Below are positions 6,211 through 13,882 of a stretch of DNA of 34,670 nucleotides, piece by piece. The first letter of the stretch is position 1. Every line of letters begins with the position of its first letter. The position numbers and the translations under genes were made by a program. Under the pieces are notes generated by a model. That model was not told where the DNA came from and made no database searches. It worked only from the letters and a program-made list of their open reading frames with translations. This stretch comes from Roseburia sp. (GTDB lineage Bacteria > Bacillota > Clostridia > Lachnospirales > Lachnospiraceae): the NCBI GenBank assembly GCA_023662875.1, contig JAMPIG010000038.1, positions 1-34,670 on the forward strand, read 5' to 3'.

Positions 6211-8178
6211 ATGACAGAAAACAATTATCTTGGCAGGGAAAAGGTAGGAAAGCTGCTGCTGCAATTTGCGATTCCGAGCACGCTGGCCCTCATTATTTCC
6301 TGCCTCTACAACATCGTGGATCAGATCTTTGTGGGCAACGGCGTCGGCTACCTGGGTAACGCCGCTACGGGAATCATCTTTCCCATCACGGTAGTGGGCT
6401 GGGGGGCCTCCGTCCTCTTCGGGGACGGTATGGCTACCTTTCTCAGCCTTTCCCAGGGAGAGGGAAACACATCCGGGGCCGGGCGCTCTGTGGCTAACAG
6501 TATTTTAGGCTCTTTCCTTTCAGGAATCGTAATCGTCGTCGTTTGCTACGCCCTGGGCGACAGGCTTCTGTATACGCTGGGGGCCACCGAGGCCACCATC
6601 GGGCTGACCCGTGACTACGGGAATATTATTTTTCTGATGATGCCCTTCGCGCTGGTACAGAACACGCTGGCGTCGATCATCCGGGCGGACGGCAGCCCCA
6701 GGTACTCTATGGCGGCTATGATGGCGGGCGCTGTGATCAACATAATCGGCGACCCGGTAGCGATTTTCGTGCTGGACTGGGGGATCCGGGGCGCGGCCTT
6801 CGCTACGATCCTGGGGCAGTTTGTCAGCTTTCTGATCTGCGCCGCCTATCTGCGGAGGAGCCGGGTATTCCGGGTAAAAGCGTCCGATTTCATCCCCAGC
6901 TGGAAGCATCTGAAGCCGGTTCTGCCCCTGGGAACCGGGAGCTTTCTGACCCAGCTCTGTATTGTGGCGACCACGATCGCCAACAATATCCTGCTCAAGA
7001 TTTACGGCGCGCGGAGTCAGTACGGCTCGGACATTCCGCTGTCCGCCTTTGTGGTCATCATCAAGCTTTTTCAGATTATCCTGAATATCGCCTGCGGGAT
7101 TACCGCCGGAGCTCTGCCGATTATGGGCTACAACTACGGGGCCAGACTGTACAGCCGGGTAAAGGAGACGTTCAAGCTGGTGGTCATTTCGACTCTGACC
7201 GTGTGCGTTATCGCTACGGTTCTGTTCGAGAGCGTTCCGCTGATCTTTGTGCGGATGTTCGGCAGCGACGGCGGCGAGCTGTATACGGCCTTTGCTGTCG
7301 GCTGCCTGCGGATCTATTTGTCTCTGGTAATTTTTACCTGCCTGCAGAAGGCCTGCGCCATGTTCCTCCAGTCCATCGGCCACGCCAGGGCGGCTGTTCC
7401 GCTGTCTGTCCTGCGGGATGTATTGCTGATTGTTCTGGCGATTGTGATGCCGGTAAGGATGGGGATTACGGGAATCCTGTGGTCCGCCCCGGCGGCCGAC
7501 CTGATCGCTATGGCGATTACGGCGGTTGTGGTGGCCCAGGTCTGGAAGCGTCTCAGTCAGCCTGACGCGGCGGAGACCGAAGGCGCGCAGGCTATTTTAC
7601 AGAAGTCACGTCCCGGCGTGATCGTTACCATCGCCTGGGAGCACGGCTCGGCAGGGAAGCAGATCGGTCAGCTGGTGGCGCAGAAGCTGAATATTCCCTG
7701 CTACTATAAGGAGATGACCGCCCTGGCCGCCCAGGAGAGCGGATTGACGAGGGAGTTCATCTCCGGTATCAACTCGGATGAAAACGCCGTTATGCGAGAG
7801 CTGTACCTCAGCACCAGCGTCGTCCAACAGGCAGTCGCCGCCCAGGAGAAGGCGATCAATATGATTGCCGACCAGGGCTCCTGCGTTATCGTAGGACGCG
7901 CGGCGGATTATGTTCTGCGGAATCGGGAGAATATCGTGCGTATCTTTATCCATGCGCCTAAGGATTACCGGGTCAGGAAGGTGATGGAGATGTACGGCGA
8001 TACGGAGCAGGAGGGACGGAGGAGTATCGCCCGCTCCGACGCGGCCAGAGGCGCTTACTACAAGAGCATTTCCGGCCAGGACTGGGGCGATCCCCATCAG
8101 TATGAATTGAGCGTGGACAGCTCCGTGGGAGCGGAAAGGACGGCAGAGCTGATCTACGGTTATGTCAGGGGGATGTAA
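6211..8178 (+). CDS. MATE transporter fused to a C-terminal cytidylate-kinase-like domain
   Basis: 655 residues in two parts. Residues 1 to about 455 are a complete 12-helix MATE exporter (ALIISCLYNIVDQIFVGNG, IIRADGSPRYSM, LPIMGYNYGARLYSR). After a short linker, about 468-655 form a soluble P-loop domain of the cytidylate-kinase-like family: VTIAWEHGSAGKQIGQLVAQ is a modified P-loop near residue 477, CVIVGRAADYVLRN is the usual second strand, and RVRKVMEMYG with YYKSISGQDWGDPHQYELSVDS matches the lid and C-terminal region. The frame is continuous with no sign of an assembly join. The domain should face the cytosol. AGGGAGG precedes the ATG. I infer a regulatory or substrate-modifying role for the kinase-like part; nothing in the sequence shows which nucleotide it binds. 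Confidence 0.9.
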   Translation: MTENNYLGREKVGKLLLQFAIPSTLALIISCLYNIVDQIFVGNGVGYLGNAATGIIFPITVVGWGASVLFGDGMATFLSLSQGEGNTSGAGRSVANSILGSFLSGIVIVVVCYALGDRLLYTLGATEATIGLTRDYGNIIFLMMPFALVQNTLASIIRADGSPRYSMAAMMAGAVINIIGDPVAIFVLDWGIRGAAFATILGQFVSFLICAAYLRRSRVFRVKASDFIPSWKHLKPVLPLGTGSFLTQLCIVATTIANNILLKIYGARSQYGSDIPLSAFVVIIKLFQIILNIACGITAGALPIMGYNYGARLYSRVKETFKLVVISTLTVCVIATVLFESVPLIFVRMFGSDGGELYTAFAVGCLRIYLSLVIFTCLQKACAMFLQSIGHARAAVPLSVLRDVLLIVLAIVMPVRMGITGILWSAPAADLIAMAITAVVVAQVWKRLSQPDAAETEGAQAILQKSRPGVIVTIAWEHGSAGKQIGQLVAQKLNIPCYYKEMTALAAQESGLTREFISGINSDENAVMRELYLSTSVVQQAVAAQEKAINMIADQGSCVIVGRAADYVLRNRENIVRIFIHAPKDYRVRKVMEMYGDTEQEGRRSIARSDAARGAYYKSISGQDWGDPHQYELSVDSSVGAERTAELIYGYVRGM

Positions 8179-8193
8179 GGGGAAGGATGGCAG

Positions 8194-8225
8194 ACGCCGG
8201 GAATCCGATGGAGGATTCCCGGCGT
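8194..8225 (+). terminator. Terminator-like hairpin after the MATE fusion gene
   Basis: A perfect 13-bp stem, ACGCCGGGAATCC with GGATTCCCGGCGT, closes a six-base loop 16 bases after the stop codon. The following tract is only moderately T-rich (TGCTGCTTT). Confidence 0.7.
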
Positions 8226-8248
8226 TGCTGCTTTGTGGCACGTTTTTC

Positions 8249-8320
8249 ATAGGAGATCTATCATAACTGGCGAAGAATACGAAGCATTCTTTCAGGCGTT
8301 ACAAGGTGACGCTTTTGTCA
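8249..8320 (+). repeat. Dispersed double-hairpin repeat, copy 3
   Basis: A diverged copy of the family at 4102: GAATAC-GAA-GCATTC first hairpin, then GCGTTAC-AAG-GTGACGC followed by TTTT. It lies between the convergent MATE-fusion and DUF11 genes and may end transcription from both sides. Confidence 0.68.
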
Positions 8321-8343
8321 CTTTGCGACGCTTTTAGCGGATT

Positions 8344-8443
8344 GTTCCAGGCACGGTAAGAACAGCGTTACCTGGAACAACAGTCCATTTTAACGAATCG
8401 TTCCAGTCACGGTGAGAACAGCGCTTCCCGGAACGGCAGTCCA
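8344..8443 (-). repeat. Partial tandem duplication of the 3' end of the DUF11 gene
   Basis: About 44 bases covering the last codons of the gene (8400-8443) recur just beyond its stop (8344-8387) at roughly 75-80% identity, with a 56-base period. On the minus strand the outer copy still reads WTVVPGNAVLTVPGTIR but in a different frame from the gene. The period is not a multiple of three, so the gene now stops at the inner copy. Confidence 0.8.
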
Positions 8444-9265
8444 GGCGCCGGTCACAGAATTCTGGCTGTAGGTTGCGGCGGGCACTGTGATAGCGCCTGC
8501 GGTTGTGGCAAATTCGCCGGTTGCGGCGTTGTAGGTGTAGCTGGAGGCGGGCAGAGCGGCACCGTTATAGGTTACGGTGATATTGGAGAGGGCGGGGTTG
8601 AAGGTATCCGTAATCTGTACGTTGTCCGCGGCTGTGGCGGCGGTATTGCCCAGGTTCTGGATATCAAAGGTATAGGTAATGTTCCCGTTCTCCGCGACCT
8701 GCCTCGGAGATACGCTCTTTAAGATTGTCAGGTAGGGCGCTTCCCGGGACGTTATTGCGGAAGTCGCAGTGAGAGGCGCAGAGATTTCGCTGCCGTCGAT
8801 GGTCGCCGTATTTGTGATCGTGCCGGTCGTCCCGGGGTTTGCGAACGAATTGACCTTCGCCTGATAGACAAGCATGGCGTTGCCGCCGGCCGGTACGCTG
8901 ATGTTCTCAACGGTAAGGTCGGTTCCGGATGTCACGGTCGGGGTGGCCTGCTGTACGCCGTTCTGATAGTAGCGGATCGAGTCCGGCACATAGGTCAGAG
9001 GAGTAACCCGCAGCCCGGGTACTGTGCTCGTACCGCCGGACAGGGTATACGCCCCCAGATCGTCGGTCAGGGTCAGACCCGTAAAGGGAGCTGTGCCGGA
9101 GTTGACAAGGCTGACCACATAGGTTACCGTATCATCCGGTTCGTACTCCGTCGACAGAGCCTCCTTTGCCGCAGATAAAACCTCTACGATTTCCCCTGTC
9201 GCAATGTTGGAATTAGTCGTAATGCCGTTATAGGATAAAACAGCCTGATTTGTAAAAGTAGCCAT
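8390..9265 (-). CDS. DUF11 repeat-domain protein (conserved-repeat, surface-type)
   Basis: A 291-residue Thr/Ala/Asn-rich beta protein with no Trp-rich or charged core. It contains the DUF11/TIGR01451 pattern twice: DTVTYVVSLVNSGTAPFTGLTLTDDLG near residue 45, and ILKSVSPRQVAENGNITYTFDIQNLGNTAATAADNVQITDTF near residue 180. Such domains are usually found in secreted or cell-surface proteins. The start at 9265 (MATFTNQAVLSYNG) follows AAGGAAG, and the protein then lacks any signal peptide, LPXTG or membrane anchor. It may be a spore-coat or exosporium component or be exported by an unusual route; both are inferences. The 3' end shows a recent partial duplication. Confidence 0.8.
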   Translation of the reverse strand: MATFTNQAVLSYNGITTNSNIATGEIVEVLSAAKEALSTEYEPDDTVTYVVSLVNSGTAPFTGLTLTDDLGAYTLSGGTSTVPGLRVTPLTYVPDSIRYYQNGVQQATPTVTSGTDLTVENISVPAGGNAMLVYQAKVNSFANPGTTGTITNTATIDGSEISAPLTATSAITSREAPYLTILKSVSPRQVAENGNITYTFDIQNLGNTAATAADNVQITDTFNPALSNITVTYNGAALPASSYTYNAATGEFATTAGAITVPAATYSQNSVTGAWTAVPGSAVLTVTGTIR

Positions 9266-9350
9266 ATTGAAGCTTCCTTTCTTTATGTTGTTGTACTTTA
9301 ATTTATGACAGTTTTTGAAAAAAGGTGTCGAGAAAATTTTGCAAAGCGGG

Positions 9351-9379
9351 TTGACAAATATATCGGAGCATGATATATT
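9351..9379 (+). promoter_or_regulatory. Promoter of the padR operon
   Basis: TTGACA at 9351-9356, 17 bases, TATATT at 9374-9379. Two AT-rich dyads overlap it, as expected for an autoregulated repressor gene. Confidence 0.75.
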
Positions 9380-9410
9380 AATTCTGCGATATATCGAGCG
9401 GCGATGTATC
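9359..9410 (+). promoter_or_regulatory. Probable PadR operator dyads
   Basis: Dyad 1: TATATC (9359-9364) and GATATA (9372-9377) lie in the promoter spacer and -10. Dyad 2: GATATATCG (9388-9396) and CGATGTATC (9402-9410) differ by one base pair from perfect symmetry and cover the transcription start. The shared ATATC half-site is like PadR-family operators. Binding by the adjacent PadR protein is inferred. Confidence 0.55.
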
Positions 9411-9722
9411 ACAGGATGAAATATTTAAGATGCGGCGTGTTGGAAAACGATAGAATCAGGTATGCTGAGCTGGAAAAAATGGGATCCGCGGTTTGGCGGG
9501 TTGAAAAACGACATCTTCCTACTGCGCCTTATTGAAAAGGACATTTTTTGAATATGCGGTATCGACAGAGAGGCGGTGATGGCTGCGATAGACGGGGAGA
9601 TCTTCAGGATATGTGACATTGGCGGGGGAGAGAATTTCAACTGCGATAGATCTGAGAACAGGATCAGAGGGATAAGTTGATTGGATAAAGCGTGGGAATA
9701 TGTTCAAAAGGAGGAGGACAAA
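9411..9722 (+). other. Leader of the padR operon, about 310 bases
   Basis: Mostly featureless. A 39-codon frame with ordinary-looking codons (ATG 9416 to TGA 9535, beginning MKYLRCGVLENDR) starts shortly after the expected transcription start but has no clear ribosome binding site. Three loosely similar segments (GTTGGAAAACGA, GTTGAAAAACGA, ATTGAAAAGGAC) occur between 9439 and 9545. The ribosome binding site of padR, AGGAGGAGG, is at the 3' end. Confidence 0.35.
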
Positions 9723-10046
9723 ATGGATAAAAGCGTACCGCTGACAGAAGCCATCTTCTATATTCTGCTGTCCGTGAGGAAGCCGAACCACGGATATGGT
9801 ATTATTCAGGAGGTGGAAAAGCTGACGGGGGGAAGAGTAACCCTCGGGCCGGGAACCCTGTACGGGGCGATCCAGACGATGACGGCGCGGGGCTGGATCC
9901 GGATTTACAGTGCGGAAACGGATTCCCGGAAAAAGAAGGAATATGTGATTACGGAGACGGGCATGAGAATCTTCGCGGAGGAAAAAAAGCGGCTGGAGGA
10001 GCTTCTGGCGAATGCCGCGCTGATGGAGGTGACAGGAAATGACTAA
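9723..10046 (+). CDS. PadR family transcriptional regulator
   Basis: A 107-residue winged-helix repressor of the short PadR type. The sequence TEAIFYILLSVRKPNHGYGIIQEVEKLTGG followed by LGPGTLYGAIQTMTARGWI is the classical PadR DNA-binding domain, with the wing at KKKEYVITETGMRIF. The C-terminal helix (residues about 80-107) would form the dimer. The ATG at 9723 follows AAGGAGGAGGAC. It overlaps the next gene by 8 bases, so the pair is translationally coupled. It probably represses its own promoter through the dyads at 9359-9410. PadR next to DUF2812 is a very common arrangement in clostridia. Confidence 0.93.
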   Translation: MDKSVPLTEAIFYILLSVRKPNHGYGIIQEVEKLTGGRVTLGPGTLYGAIQTMTARGWIRIYSAETDSRKKKEYVITETGMRIFAEEKKRLEELLANAALMEVTGND

Positions 10047-10869
10047 ATTTCGCTGGTATTACGACACGGACAGGGAGACCGAGTGGCTGAATGAAATGGC
10101 GGAGAAAGGGTATGCCATGGAGGGCTTTTTTCTGGGCTTTTATTTCTTTGAGGAATGCACGCCGGGGAAGTACCTTTATCAGATCGATTTTTCCGAGGAG
10201 TTTGGGCATGTGCATTCCGCCTATCGGGAGTTTCTGGCGGAGACCGGGGTGGAGATTATTAAAATCTGGGGCTTTTGGGTGTATCTCCGGAAGAGAGCGG
10301 AGGAAGGACCCTTTGAGCTTTACTCGGATGTGGAGTCACGGGTAGATCATTACAAAAAAATATGCAGAATATTCCAGGTTGCCTTATTTGTCGAGTTGAT
10401 CTGCGCGATTACCCAGCTTTTCTGCGGGCTGGGGATAATCTCTTCCGTTCTGTGGGGTCAGGATGGACTTTTGTCTTCCTGGAGCTTCGGCAGTCCGGAA
10501 GGGCTTTCGTTCCCGTGGGGCTTTAACGGCTGGGAAGAACTTTCCCTTTCATGGCGTTTCGGCGGCCTGGGCAGGTATTCCTTCTTCTGGGGTCTCGCCG
10601 CGCTGCCCCTGGCGATCGGTATCGCTATGGAGAGGGAAATCGAAAGGATGGGCAAGATGATCCGGGAGCTGAAAAGCCGACAGGGCGAACCGGAGGGAGG
10701 CGGCAGACTTGGCAATCGGCTGCCGTCAAGGATACTTCTTGCCGGATTATTTGTTCTGGCTGCGGCGATGCTGTTCCCCAATCCGATCTGGAAGTGCGCC
10801 GCCACAGGGGTCTGTATGCTGTTGATTCTGATAGGATTAGCGCTGAGTATGCGGAGGAGAAAAGTATAG
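10039..10869 (+). CDS. DUF2812 domain membrane protein with tandem-repeat segment
   Basis: 276 residues. The first 110 residues are a DUF2812 domain (FRWYYDTDRETEWLNEMAEKG, YLYQIDF, IKIWGFWVYLRK), which is cytosolic. A membrane segment follows at about 113-135. Residues about 145-183 consist of four 12-residue repeats with the pattern xxWxFxxxxxLS, and then three more hydrophobic segments (about 180-195, 232-250, 254-270). It ends in the basic SMRRRKV. DUF2812 partners of PadR are thought to act as membrane-linked sensors or anti-regulators, but no mechanism is established. The repeat segment is not part of the family. It converges on the spore-protein gene with a six-base gap. Confidence 0.85.
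   Translation: MTKFRWYYDTDRETEWLNEMAEKGYAMEGFFLGFYFFEECTPGKYLYQIDFSEEFGHVHSAYREFLAETGVEIIKIWGFWVYLRKRAEEGPFELYSDVESRVDHYKKICRIFQVALFVELICAITQLFCGLGIISSVLWGQDGLLSSWSFGSPEGLSFPWGFNGWEELSLSWRFGGLGRYSFFWGLAALPLAIGIAMEREIERMGKMIRELKSRQGEPEGGGRLGNRLPSRILLAGLFVLAAAMLFPNPIWKCAATGVCMLLILIGLALSMRRRKV
10471..10597 (+). repeat. 36-bp tandem repeat (about 3.5 units) in the DUF2812 gene
   Basis: The TGG codon marking each unit falls at 10480, 10516, 10552 and 10588, an exact 36-base (12-codon) period. Units are diverged at the DNA level but keep TTC/CCC-TGG-x-TT(C/T) and CT-TTC. In the protein they read SSWSFGSPEGLS, FPWGFNGWEELS, LSWRFGGLGRYS and FFWGLAALP. Confidence 0.85.
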
Positions 10870-10875
10870 TAGCTA

Positions 10876-12336
10876 TTACTCCCTGCCACGGTTTTTGACG
10901 CTGCCCCTGCGCCAAACCTGAGAGGGCTGGGCCTTGGGCGTAGGACTGCGGAACAGCAGCCTGCCCAGGGCTTTTTTGTTAAAGGGAAAGAGGGGCCAGA
11001 AGTAGCTGAAGCCGCCGAAGGTAGGGGTGGCCGCGGCGGACAGGAGAACCAGCCCCAGACCGATCAGGAAGCCGGGCAGGCCGAAAAACCCGACCGCCAG
11101 AACCAGCAGGATCCGGTAAAGGCGGAGAGCGTCGCTGAATTCCTTTCCGGAGATAGAGAGGGAGGCCAGCAGGGTAACGGCACCGTAAAAGAGGACTTCC
11201 ACGGAGAGCCAGTTCAGGCTGACCGCAATATCCCCGATGATCAGTCCGCCCACCACGGACAGAGAGCCGGAAAACTTGCCCGAGCTTAAGGAGGAAGAGT
11301 ATTTAAACAGATCCAGAATAAATTCCACGGCGAGGACGTAAAAAAAGATTCGCTCCGGCGTGAGATCCTCTGTAGAGAGCAGTTCCCAGCGGGCGGAAAT
11401 CTCCGGAAACCAGGCGGTCAGCAGTAAAAAAACAGGCATCAAAAGAAGACTGACGGGGACGCAGAGGAAGCGGATCAGCCGGAAATAGCTGCCCACGGAG
11501 GGACTATTGTAATAGTCCTCGGGGCTTTGCGTAAACTGAAAAATCGTACAGGGGAGGATGAGGACGACGGGGGAATTGTCAACCAGCAGCAGGATATGTC
11601 CCTCCAGTAGGTAACTGCAGGCCACGTCCGGGCGTTCCGTAACCTGGATCGAGGGGAGGGGCGTCCACCAGCGTTTCGGCAAAAGAAGCTCCTCCAGGCT
11701 CTTCGCGCCCATGGTCAGGGCGCTGACCCGGAGAGAGTCGATCGTCCGGGAGACGGTATCCAGCAGTCCCCGGTTTACGCTTCCTTCCAGATAGGCTACC
11801 GCTACGTCCGTCCGGCTTTCGGTTCCGACGGAATGCATGGAAAAGCAAAGCTTCGGGGAACGCACCCGGCGGCGGATCAGGTTGGCGTTCAGCAGCAGGG
11901 TTTCCACAAAGCCGTCCCGGGAGCCCCGGGTGACCTTTTCCAGATCCGGCTCCGCCACGCTCCGGGCGGGGTAGCTGCGGACGTCGATTAACACGGCCCG
12001 GTTAAAGCCGTCGATCAACAGGACGGAAGGCCCGCTGAGAAGATTCCGGATGATATCCTCCCAGGAGTCGGAGAGGGAGACCTGCGCGTAGCCCATGCGG
12101 GCGCGGACATAGCGCTCCAGATCCTCCACCTTCCCGTCGGTCATATACAGGGGATTTTGCAGATCGGAGAAGATCTGCTGCAAAACCTCCGTCTTACAGA
12201 ATCCGTTTATCCCCAGAAAATAGGCCCTGGTATCTCCCAGAAGAAGATCCCGGGTCATAAGATCGAAGCTGCTGCCGATGGGCAGGGAGGACTTCAGATA
12301 TTCTATATTTTCATCGAGTGTTGCAGAGAGAGGCAT
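10876..12336 (-). CDS. spoVAF: GerA-family spore germination protein, SpoVAF-like
   Basis: 486 residues of the GerA/SpoVAF family. The soluble N-terminal half has the family segments DLLLGDTRAYFLGINGFCKTEVLQQIF, GPSVLLIDGFNRAVLIDVRSYPARSVAEPDLEKVTRGSRDGFVETLLLNANLIRRR, and the membrane half carries about five hydrophobic segments (VSLLLMPVFLLLTAWF onwards) including SLSSGKFSGSLSVVGGLIIGDIAV. The N-terminal GDTRAYFLGINGFCK is closer to SpoVAF, a partner of the dipicolinate channel, than to nutrient receptors, but no other spoVA gene is nearby, so the symbol is tentative. The ATG at 12336 follows AAAGGAGCC. It supports a spore-forming host and would be made in the forespore; no clear sigma-G promoter was found. 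Confidence 0.85.
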   Translation of the reverse strand: MPLSATLDENIEYLKSSLPIGSSFDLMTRDLLLGDTRAYFLGINGFCKTEVLQQIFSDLQNPLYMTDGKVEDLERYVRARMGYAQVSLSDSWEDIIRNLLSGPSVLLIDGFNRAVLIDVRSYPARSVAEPDLEKVTRGSRDGFVETLLLNANLIRRRVRSPKLCFSMHSVGTESRTDVAVAYLEGSVNRGLLDTVSRTIDSLRVSALTMGAKSLEELLLPKRWWTPLPSIQVTERPDVACSYLLEGHILLLVDNSPVVLILPCTIFQFTQSPEDYYNSPSVGSYFRLIRFLCVPVSLLLMPVFLLLTAWFPEISARWELLSTEDLTPERIFFYVLAVEFILDLFKYSSSLSSGKFSGSLSVVGGLIIGDIAVSLNWLSVEVLFYGAVTLLASLSISGKEFSDALRLYRILLVLAVGFFGLPGFLIGLGLVLLSAAATPTFGGFSYFWPLFPFNKKALGRLLFRSPTPKAQPSQVWRRGSVKNRGRE

Positions 12337-12435
12337 GGCTGCGGCTCCTTTCGTGTGACTTTCCCACGGCAATGAGCCGAAGGCTGAGTTTCCCTGACGA
12401 AGCTCTCTGCTTAATTTCCCCTGAAATGGTTTTTT

Positions 12436-12518
12436 TATGTGAAATATTGTGCGGAATGGAGCAGAAATGATGAGCTTAAAAGGCGCGCAGTTTGTAGACA
12501 CTGAGTTTGGCATGGTTA
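12436..12518 (+). repeat. Diverged 80-bp direct repeat, copy 1
   Basis: Begins TATGTGAAATATT and includes GGAATGGAGCAGAAATGATG, CTGAGTTTGGCATGGTTAT. A matching copy lies at 13883-13970, with a 4-base length difference and perhaps 75-80% identity. The two copies bracket the intact Rpn gene. Confidence 0.7.
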
Positions 12519-12649
12519 TAATCTCATATTTCCCGCGTCAAAACGCGCCTAAATACTTGAAAAACCAAGTAAATGCCCAAGTAAATGGCATTTATTTGAT
12601 GGAAGATGCGATTGAAAAAAGCGGGAAGCCATGGTATGATAATTTGTGA
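12467..12649 (+). CDS. Possible small protein upstream of the Rpn gene (60 residues)
   Basis: A frame from ATG 12467, with GGAG 5 bases before it, reads MMSLKGAQFVDTEFGMVI to KSGKPWYDNL and ends 16 bases before the Rpn start. Its first third lies in the duplicated 80-bp segment; in the second copy the same peptide (QFIDPEFDMVM) is recognisable but frameshifted, which hints at a formerly coding sequence. No family recognised. It could be a fragment of a lost gene rather than a functional one. Confidence 0.35.
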   Translation: MMSLKGAQFVDTEFGMVIISYFPRQNAPKYLKNQVNAQVNGIYLMEDAIEKSGKPWYDNL

Positions 12650-12665
12650 AAAGAAAGGCGGCAGG

Positions 12666-13478
12666 ATGAATTCAGGGAATAGAACGGATGTAAAGCGAAA
12701 AGAAACATTAAAGGCAATAGAAACGTTATCCCTTTTGGATGACAACCTTATGACATTAGTGTTTGACAGGAACATAGAGGCCGCGGAGCTGCTGTTGAAT
12801 GTGATTCTGCAGCGGGATGACTTAAAAGTACTGGAAGTGATGGCTCAGAGGGAATATAAGAATTTGCTGCCAGATGGGCGCTCCCTTACCATAGATATTT
12901 ATGCGGCAGATAAGGAAGAAAAAGTTTATGATATTGAGGTTCAGCGGGCATCGGCAGGGGCAGATGTTCACAGAGCGAGGTTCCATAGCAGCATGATTGA
13001 CACGAAAATGCTGAAAGCGGGGCAGGAGTTCAAAAAAATCCATGATTCTTATGTGATATTCATAACGGCAAGCGATGTTTTGGGAGCAGGATGTCCTTTG
13101 TATCATGTCAAACGGATGATTGAGGAGACGGGCACATATTTTGGCGATGGTTCCCATATCATATATGTGAATGGCAGCTACAAGGATGACAATGATCCAG
13201 TCGGGAAGCTAATGCATGACTTTAGATGTTTGAGTTCTGCCGATATGTTCTATCCGGTATTGGCAAGGCAGGTGAAATATTTCAAGGAAACGGAAGGAGG
13301 TCGGGAAATTATGTGTCAGGCATTTGAGGATTTGGCAGAGAAAAGAGTTACTGAGGAGAAAAAAACCTTTGCCCGCCGTCTGATTGCAAGAGGGAAGCAG
13401 ACACTTGAGGAAATTGCGGAAGATACAGATTTGCCAATTGAAGAAGTGAAGGAATTGGCAGGATTGCAATTGGCATAG
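12666..13478 (+). CDS. Rpn family recombination-promoting nuclease / PDDEXK-type putative transposase
   Basis: 270 residues. The PD-(D/E)XK nuclease core is visible: D77 in LTIDIYAAD and E91-x-Q93 in VYDIEVQRA, preceded by SLLDDNLMTLVFDRNIEAAELLLNVIL, which is the usual N-terminal lead. It continues with RARFHSSMIDTKMLKAGQEFKKIHDSYVIFI, a strong family block. The C-terminus carries a helix-turn-helix-like GKQTLEEIAEDTDLPIEEVKEL. Related Rpn proteins cut DNA and promote RecA-independent recombination; in clostridia they exist in many copies. The ATG at 12666 is preceded by AAAGGCGGCAGG. It ends before a perfect terminator. Direct repeats on both sides suggest mobility or duplication. Confidence 0.88.
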   Translation: MNSGNRTDVKRKETLKAIETLSLLDDNLMTLVFDRNIEAAELLLNVILQRDDLKVLEVMAQREYKNLLPDGRSLTIDIYAADKEEKVYDIEVQRASAGADVHRARFHSSMIDTKMLKAGQEFKKIHDSYVIFITASDVLGAGCPLYHVKRMIEETGTYFGDGSHIIYVNGSYKDDNDPVGKLMHDFRCLSSADMFYPVLARQVKYFKETEGGREIMCQAFEDLAEKRVTEEKKTFARRLIARGKQTLEEIAEDTDLPIEEVKELAGLQLA

Positions 13479-13553
13479 AGATGATGCCGTAGGGAAAATT
13501 GTATTTTGCACCATGGCAATCGAATCATAAAGAGATTTAATATGTTATATCGG

Positions 13554-13585
13554 GGTCTTGCTGGGTATTCCAGCAAGACCTTTTT
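13554..13585 (+). terminator. Rho-independent terminator of the Rpn gene
   Basis: GGTCTTGCTGG pairs perfectly with CCAGCAAGACC across a five-base loop and is followed by TTTTT. Confidence 0.92.
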
Positions 13586-13882
13586 CAGATGACAGCGTTC
13601 TTTTTACAGGGTTTCCCCTTCGTATTTGAAAATTCACAGGCTCAATGTCTATTGGGAACATTATAATTTGCAGCATAAGGAATAGGGTGACAAAAATATT
13701 GAAAATCACAGATGATGATTGTCTACACGGAATTAAAATTTTTCGTTTTCCGTGATCTGTTCCACCAGCTCCCTGTCACCATATTGGAACTTTTTCTGAA
13801 TATTGTATATCCCTGGAGTTATTTTACCGAAAAAGGCAAAAAAACAGTTTTTATTGGCAGGGAAAATTTAATCAGCAGACGC

